Assembly: GCF_000966975.1 (NCBI RefSeq) | Contig: NZ_JZWV01000545.1 | Span: forward strand, 1-8,280 | DNA: 8,280 nucleotides | From: Streptomyces katrae | GTDB lineage: Bacteria > Actinomycetota > Actinomycetes > Streptomycetales > Streptomycetaceae | Direction: 5' to 3' | Shown here: positions 5,173 through 8,280 of the stretch, piece after piece | Layout of the letters: each line of letters opens with the position of its first letter | Position numbering within the stretch: the stretch's first letter is position 1 | The notes under the pieces: model-generated | The model's input: only the letters and a program-made list of their open reading frames with translations | What the model was told of the DNA's origin: nothing | The model's database searches: none | Made by a program: the position numbers and the translations under genes

Positions 5173-6465
5173 ATGATGCGTACGCGTCCGCTGAAGGTGG
5201 CGCTGCTGGGCTGTGGAGTGGTCGGCTCAGAGGTGGCGCGCATCATGACGACGCACGCCGACGATCTGGCCGCCAGGATCGGCGCGCCCGTCGAGCTCGC
5301 CGGCGTCGCCGTGCGCCGCCCCTCCAAGGTGCGCGAGGGCATCGACCCCGCGCTCGTCACCACCGACGCCACCGCGCTGCTCAAACGCGGCGACATCGAC
5401 GTGGCCATCGAGGTCATCGGCGGCATCGAGCCGGCGCGCACCCTGATCACCACCGCCTTCGAGAACGGCATCTCCGTCGTCTCCGCGAACAAGGCGCTGC
5501 TCGCCCAGGACGGCGCCGCGCTGCACGCCGCGGCCGAGACGCACGGGCTGGACCTGTACTACGAGGCCGCCGTCGCCGGCGCCATCCCGCTGGTCCGCCC
5601 GATGCGCGAGTCCCTCGCCGGCGACAAGATCAACCGGGTGATGGGCATCGTCAACGGCACGACGAACTTCATCCTCGACAAGATGGACTCCACCGGCGCC
5701 GGCTACCAGGAGGCCCTCGACCAGGCCACCGCCCTCGGGTACGCCGAGGCCGACCCGACCGCCGACGTCGAGGGCTACGACGCCGCCGCCAAGGCCGCGA
5801 TCCTGGCGGGCATCGCCTTCCACACCCGCGTCCGCCTCGACGACGTGTACCGCGAGGGCATGACCGAGGTCAGCGCCGCGGACTTCGCCTCCGCCAAGCG
5901 GATGGGCTGCACCATCAAGCTCCTCGCCATCCTGGAGCGCGCCGCCGACGGCGAGTCCGTCACCGCCCGCGTCCACCCGGCGATGATCCCGCTCAGCCAC
6001 CCGCTGGCCTCCGTCCGCGAGGCCTACAACGCGGTCTTCGTCGAGGCGGAGGCCGCCGGGCGGCTCATGTTCTACGGGCCCGGCGCGGGCGGTTCGCCGA
6101 CCGCGTCCGCGGTCCTCGGCGACCTGGTCGCCGTCTGCCGCAACAAGCTCGCCGAGGCAACGGGGCCCGGCGAGTCGGCGTACACCCAGCTGCCCGTCAG
6201 CCCCATGGGGGACGTCGTCACCCGCTACCACATCAGCCTCGATGTGGCGGACAAGCCGGGCGTCCTCGCCCAGGTGGCGACCACCTTCGCGGAGCACGGA
6301 GTGTCGATCGACACGGTCAGGCAGCAGGGCAAGGACGGTGAGGCCTCCCTCGTCGTCGTCACCCACCGCGCACCCGACGCCGCCCTCTCCGGGACCGTCG
6401 AGGCGCTGCGGAAGCTGGACACCGTGCGCGGTGTCGCCAGCATCATGCGTGTTGAAGGGGAGTAA
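5173..6465 (+). CDS. hom: Homoserine dehydrogenase
   Basis: This NAD(P)-dependent enzyme reduces L-aspartate-4-semialdehyde to homoserine, the branch point towards threonine and methionine. It has 430 residues from the ATG at 5173; a second ATG follows immediately. Residues 7-18 (LKVALLGCGVVG) form the Rossmann nucleotide-binding motif. SANKALLA carries the conserved K107. GIVNGTTNFIL (from 158), EADPTADVEGYDAAAK (193-207) and K207 mark the catalytic domain. A C-terminal ACT domain starts near residue 352 (YHISLDVADKPGVLAQV), the usual site of threonine feedback control. A TTG further upstream at 5098 is rejected because it lies inside an inverted repeat and adds a non-conserved tail. Ribosome binding is weak (GAAAGG, 10 nt upstream). 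It ends 6 nt before thrC. Also called thrA in Streptomyces. Confidence 0.97.
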   Translation: MMRTRPLKVALLGCGVVGSEVARIMTTHADDLAARIGAPVELAGVAVRRPSKVREGIDPALVTTDATALLKRGDIDVAIEVIGGIEPARTLITTAFENGISVVSANKALLAQDGAALHAAAETHGLDLYYEAAVAGAIPLVRPMRESLAGDKINRVMGIVNGTTNFILDKMDSTGAGYQEALDQATALGYAEADPTADVEGYDAAAKAAILAGIAFHTRVRLDDVYREGMTEVSAADFASAKRMGCTIKLLAILERAADGESVTARVHPAMIPLSHPLASVREAYNAVFVEAEAAGRLMFYGPGAGGSPTASAVLGDLVAVCRNKLAEATGPGESAYTQLPVSPMGDVVTRYHISLDVADKPGVLAQVATTFAEHGVSIDTVRQQGKDGEASLVVVTHRAPDAALSGTVEALRKLDTVRGVASIMRVEGE

Positions 6466-6471
6466 GGACCC

Positions 6472-7542
6472 ATGAGCAGCAATCGCACCCACCAGTGGCG
6501 CGGCATCATCGAGGAGTACCGGGACCGGCTGCCGGTCACCGAGACGACCCCCGTGGTCACGCTCCGGGAGGGTGGCACTCCCCTCGTTCCCGCCCAGGTG
6601 CTCTCCGAGCGCACGGGCTGTGAGGTGCACCTCAAGGTGGAGGGCGCGAACCCCACCGGGTCCTTCAAGGACCGCGGCATGACCATGGCCATCACCAAGG
6701 CCAAGGAGGACGGCGCCAAGGCCGTGATCTGCGCCTCCACGGGCAACACCTCCGCCTCCGCCGCCGCCTACGCGGTGCGCGCCGGCATGGTGTCCGCGGT
6801 CCTCGTGCCCCGCGGCAAGATCGCGCTCGGCAAGATGGGCCAGGCCCTCGTGCACGGTGCCAAGATCCTGCAGGTTGACGGCAACTTCGACGACTGCCTG
6901 GACCTGGCCCGCGCGCTGTCCGACAACTACCCGGTGGCGCTGGTCAATTCCGTCAACCCGGTGCGCATCGAGGGCCAGAAGACGGCCGCGTTCGAGATCG
7001 TGGACGCGCTCGGCGACGCCCCCGACATCCACGTGCTGCCCGTCGGCAACGCCGGCAACATCACCGCGTACTGGAAGGGGTTCAAGGAGTACAAGGCCGA
7101 CGGCCTGGCCTCCCGCACGCCCCGCGTGTGGGGTTTCCAGGCCTCCGGCTCGGCGCCGATCGTGCGCGGAGAGGTCGTCAAGGAGCCGCACACCATCGCC
7201 ACCGCCATCCGGATCGGCAACCCGGCCTCCTGGGACTACGCGCTGGCCGCGAAGGAGGAGTCGGGCGGCTTCATCGACGAGGTGACGGACCGCCAGATCC
7301 TGGCCGCCTACCGGCTGTTGGCCTCCCAGGAGGGCGTCTTCGTGGAGCCCGCCTCGGCCGCCTCGGTGGCCGGTCTGCTCAAGGCCGCCGAGCTCGGCCT
7401 GGTCGACCCGGGCCAGAAGATCGTGTGCACCGTCACCGGCAACGGCCTGAAGGACCCCGACTGGGCGGTCGCCGGCGCTCCGCAGCCCGTCACCGTTCCG
7501 GTGGACGCCGAGGCCGCGGCCGTCCGGCTCGGCCTGGTCTGA
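6472..7542 (+). CDS. thrC: Threonine synthase
   Basis: This cytoplasmic PLP enzyme converts O-phospho-L-homoserine and water to L-threonine and phosphate. The 356-residue length fits the short, SAM-independent class found in actinobacteria. K66 in [11 protein letters not shown] should bind [11 protein letters not shown] (89-96) is the asparagine loop, GNAGN (192-196) holds the cofactor phosphate, and TGNGLKDP (from 322) closes the active site near the C-terminus. The ATG is preceded by GGGGAG (6457-6462), which overlaps the end of hom, with a 9-nt spacer. With only 6 nt between the genes, hom and thrC are almost certainly one transcript and may be translationally coupled. A strong hairpin terminator starts 5 nt after the stop. 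No residue that I would expect is missing. Confidence 0.97.
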   Translation: MSSNRTHQWRGIIEEYRDRLPVTETTPVVTLREGGTPLVPAQVLSERTGCEVHLKVEGANPTGSFKDRGMTMAITKAKEDGAKAVICASTGNTSASAAAYAVRAGMVSAVLVPRGKIALGKMGQALVHGAKILQVDGNFDDCLDLARALSDNYPVALVNSVNPVRIEGQKTAAFEIVDALGDAPDIHVLPVGNAGNITAYWKGFKEYKADGLASRTPRVWGFQASGSAPIVRGEVVKEPHTIATAIRIGNPASWDYALAAKEESGGFIDEVTDRQILAAYRLLASQEGVFVEPASAASVAGLLKAAELGLVDPGQKIVCTVTGNGLKDPDWAVAGAPQPVTVPVDAEAAAVRLGLV

Positions 7543-7546
7543 CCCC

Positions 7547-7575
7547 GACGGGTCCCGGGTCTCCCGGGGCCCGTC
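7547..7575 (+). terminator. Hairpin terminator after thrC
   Basis: The 13-nt arms 7547-7559 and 7563-7575 pair fully, with one G-U wobble (7553 with 7569), around a 3-nt TCT loop. It begins 5 nt after the thrC stop. There is no U-tract, as is common for Streptomyces terminators. Confidence 0.8.
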
Positions 7576-7589
7576 CCGGGAACCTCCCC

Positions 7590-7609
7590 GGGCCGCGTCC
7601 CCGCGGCCC
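7590..7609. terminator. Second hairpin after thrC
   Basis: GGGCCGCG (7590-7597) and CGCGGCCC (7602-7609) form a perfect 8-bp stem with a TCCC loop, 14 nt after the first terminator. It may back up termination. Confidence 0.5.
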
Positions 7610-7617
7610 ATGACCCC

Positions 7618-7654
7618 GTTGCCGGATTCCGGAAACCTTCCGGAATCCGGCAAC
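7618..7654. repeat. Perfect 17-bp inverted repeat made of two TTCCGGAA palindromes
   Basis: The arms at 7618-7634 and 7638-7654 are exact reverse complements with a 3-nt ACC loop. Each arm also contains the self-complementary TTCCGGAA (7627-7634 and 7638-7645), with centres 11 bp apart, about one helical turn. It could be a third terminator hairpin or a tandem operator site. Confidence 0.8.
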
Positions 7655-7916
7655 CCGGTCCGTACGACACCGGAAGCCAACGGCAATTCAGCGTCGATCC
7701 ACCGGAAGACGGCGACACGCATCGTGCGCCTCCTGTGCGCCCTATGTCGCGGGAGAACCTTCCTTCGATACGCTGTACTGACATCCGCCACCGCGCATAT
7801 GACCGTGGTGCTGCCCCGAGGGCCTTCGGGTGTCGTACGTTCTCCAGTACATTTCGCAGCGAAGATCCCGCACAGCCCGCCGGATCCCGCACAGTCACAA
7901 GGAGTGTCATCGACCG
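7655..7916 (+). promoter_or_regulatory. thrB upstream region with candidate promoter
   Basis: No gene is visible in this stretch. A -10-like TACGCT at 7769-7774 has TGTCGC (7745-7750) 18 nt upstream, a poor -35. It would give a leader of about 140 nt. CCCGAGGGCCTTCGGG at 7815-7830 is a near-palindrome that can form a short hairpin in that leader. AAGGAG at 7899-7904 is the thrB ribosome-binding site, with a rather long 12-nt spacer. No Thr- or Ile-rich leader peptide was found. Confidence 0.35.
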
Positions 7917-8280
7917 ATGGCAGGTCCAGCGTTCCGCGCCGCCGCCGTACGAGTGCGCGTGCCCGCCAGCAGTGCCAACCTCGGCCCCGGCTTCGACGCC
8001 CTCGGCCTGGCGCTGGGGCTCTACGACGACGTGGTCGTCCGCGTCGCCGACTCCGGCCTGAACATCGACATCGCGGGTGAGGGCGCCGACACCCTCCCGC
8101 GTGACGAGAGCCACCTCCTCGTACGCTCCATGCGCACCGCCTTCGACCTGCTGGGCGGACAGCCGCGCGGCCTGGAGGTCGTCTGCGCCAACCGCATCCC
8201 GCACGGGCGGGGCCTCGGCTCCTCCTCGGCCGCGATCTGCGCCGGCATCGTCGCCGCGCGCGCCGTGACCATAGGCGGCG
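7917..8280 (+). CDS. thrB: Homoserine kinase, cut by the window end
   Basis: The first 121 codons are present and the gene continues past the right edge. The product phosphorylates homoserine with ATP to O-phosphohomoserine, the ThrC substrate. It belongs to the GHMP kinase family. The N-terminal motif VPASSANLGPGFDALG (residues 15-30) and the glycine-rich ATP-binding motif PHGRGLGSSSAA (95-106) are both intact. The ATG at 7917 is preceded by AAGGAG (7899-7904), and the conserved block begins 15 residues later. Unlike hom and thrC, thrB is separated from thrC by 374 nt with hairpins and a candidate promoter, so it probably has its own transcript, possibly with some readthrough. The reading frame is open to the window edge without a stop. 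Confidence 0.95.
   Translation, partial: MAGPAFRAAAVRVRVPASSANLGPGFDALGLALGLYDDVVVRVADSGLNIDIAGEGADTLPRDESHLLVRSMRTAFDLLGGQPRGLEVVCANRIPHGRGLGSSSAAICAGIVAARAVTIGG

Noticed and set aside
5227..7791. Open frame of 854 codons on the minus strand opposite hom and thrC
   Set aside because: It is antisense to hom and thrC, which carry all expected catalytic motifs. Its sequence shows no domain.
7610..8080. Plus-strand open frame across the thrC-thrB gap and into thrB
   Set aside because: It runs through hairpins and then out of frame into thrB. It has no ribosome-binding site and a low-complexity translation.

Overview
The window is a high-GC actinobacterial chromosome segment, almost certainly Streptomyces or a close relative. 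Signs are the strong third-position G/C bias, many GTG starts, candidate leaderless genes, G/C-rich terminators without U-tracts, and the gene order nrtL-lysA-hom-thrC-thrB. It is mainly a conserved aspartate-family amino-acid biosynthesis locus, with a less conserved flank on the left. I see no mobile element, CRISPR array, phage gene or defence system.

Left flank (1-1890): a short CxxC protein that looks like the Streptomyces DUF6083 family (+) converges with a small exported or membrane-anchored protein with two CxxAPCGxADGG repeats (-). Next come a possible 24-residue ORF and a single-pass membrane protein of unknown function (+), joined by an ATGA overlap. A two-way hairpin terminator then separates that gene from a tRNA-Arg with anticodon CCG on the minus strand.

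Centre (1963-3605): a stand-alone receiver-domain response regulator is followed by nrtL. NrtL keeps the N-terminal and DALR anticodon-binding parts of arginyl-tRNA synthetase but lacks the catalytic core. Both genes have a -10-like hexamer 6-7 nt before a GTG start, so both may give leaderless transcripts. A G-rich 16-nt tandem repeat with quadruplex potential lies between them.

Right part (3625-8280): lysA makes lysine from meso-diaminopimelate. Hom makes homoserine from aspartate semialdehyde. ThrC and ThrB turn homoserine into threonine through O-phosphohomoserine. nrtL and lysA are 19 nt apart and hom and thrC 6 nt apart, so each pair is probably co-transcribed. The lysA-hom gap holds two perfect, relatively A/T-rich inverted repeats. 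The 374-nt thrC-thrB gap holds three hairpins in a row. thrB runs off the right end of the window.

No clearly new multi-gene system is visible. The points most worth following are the catalytically gutted ArgS homologue beside a tRNA-Arg gene, the unusual inverted repeats, the G-rich repeat and the coupled small ORF.
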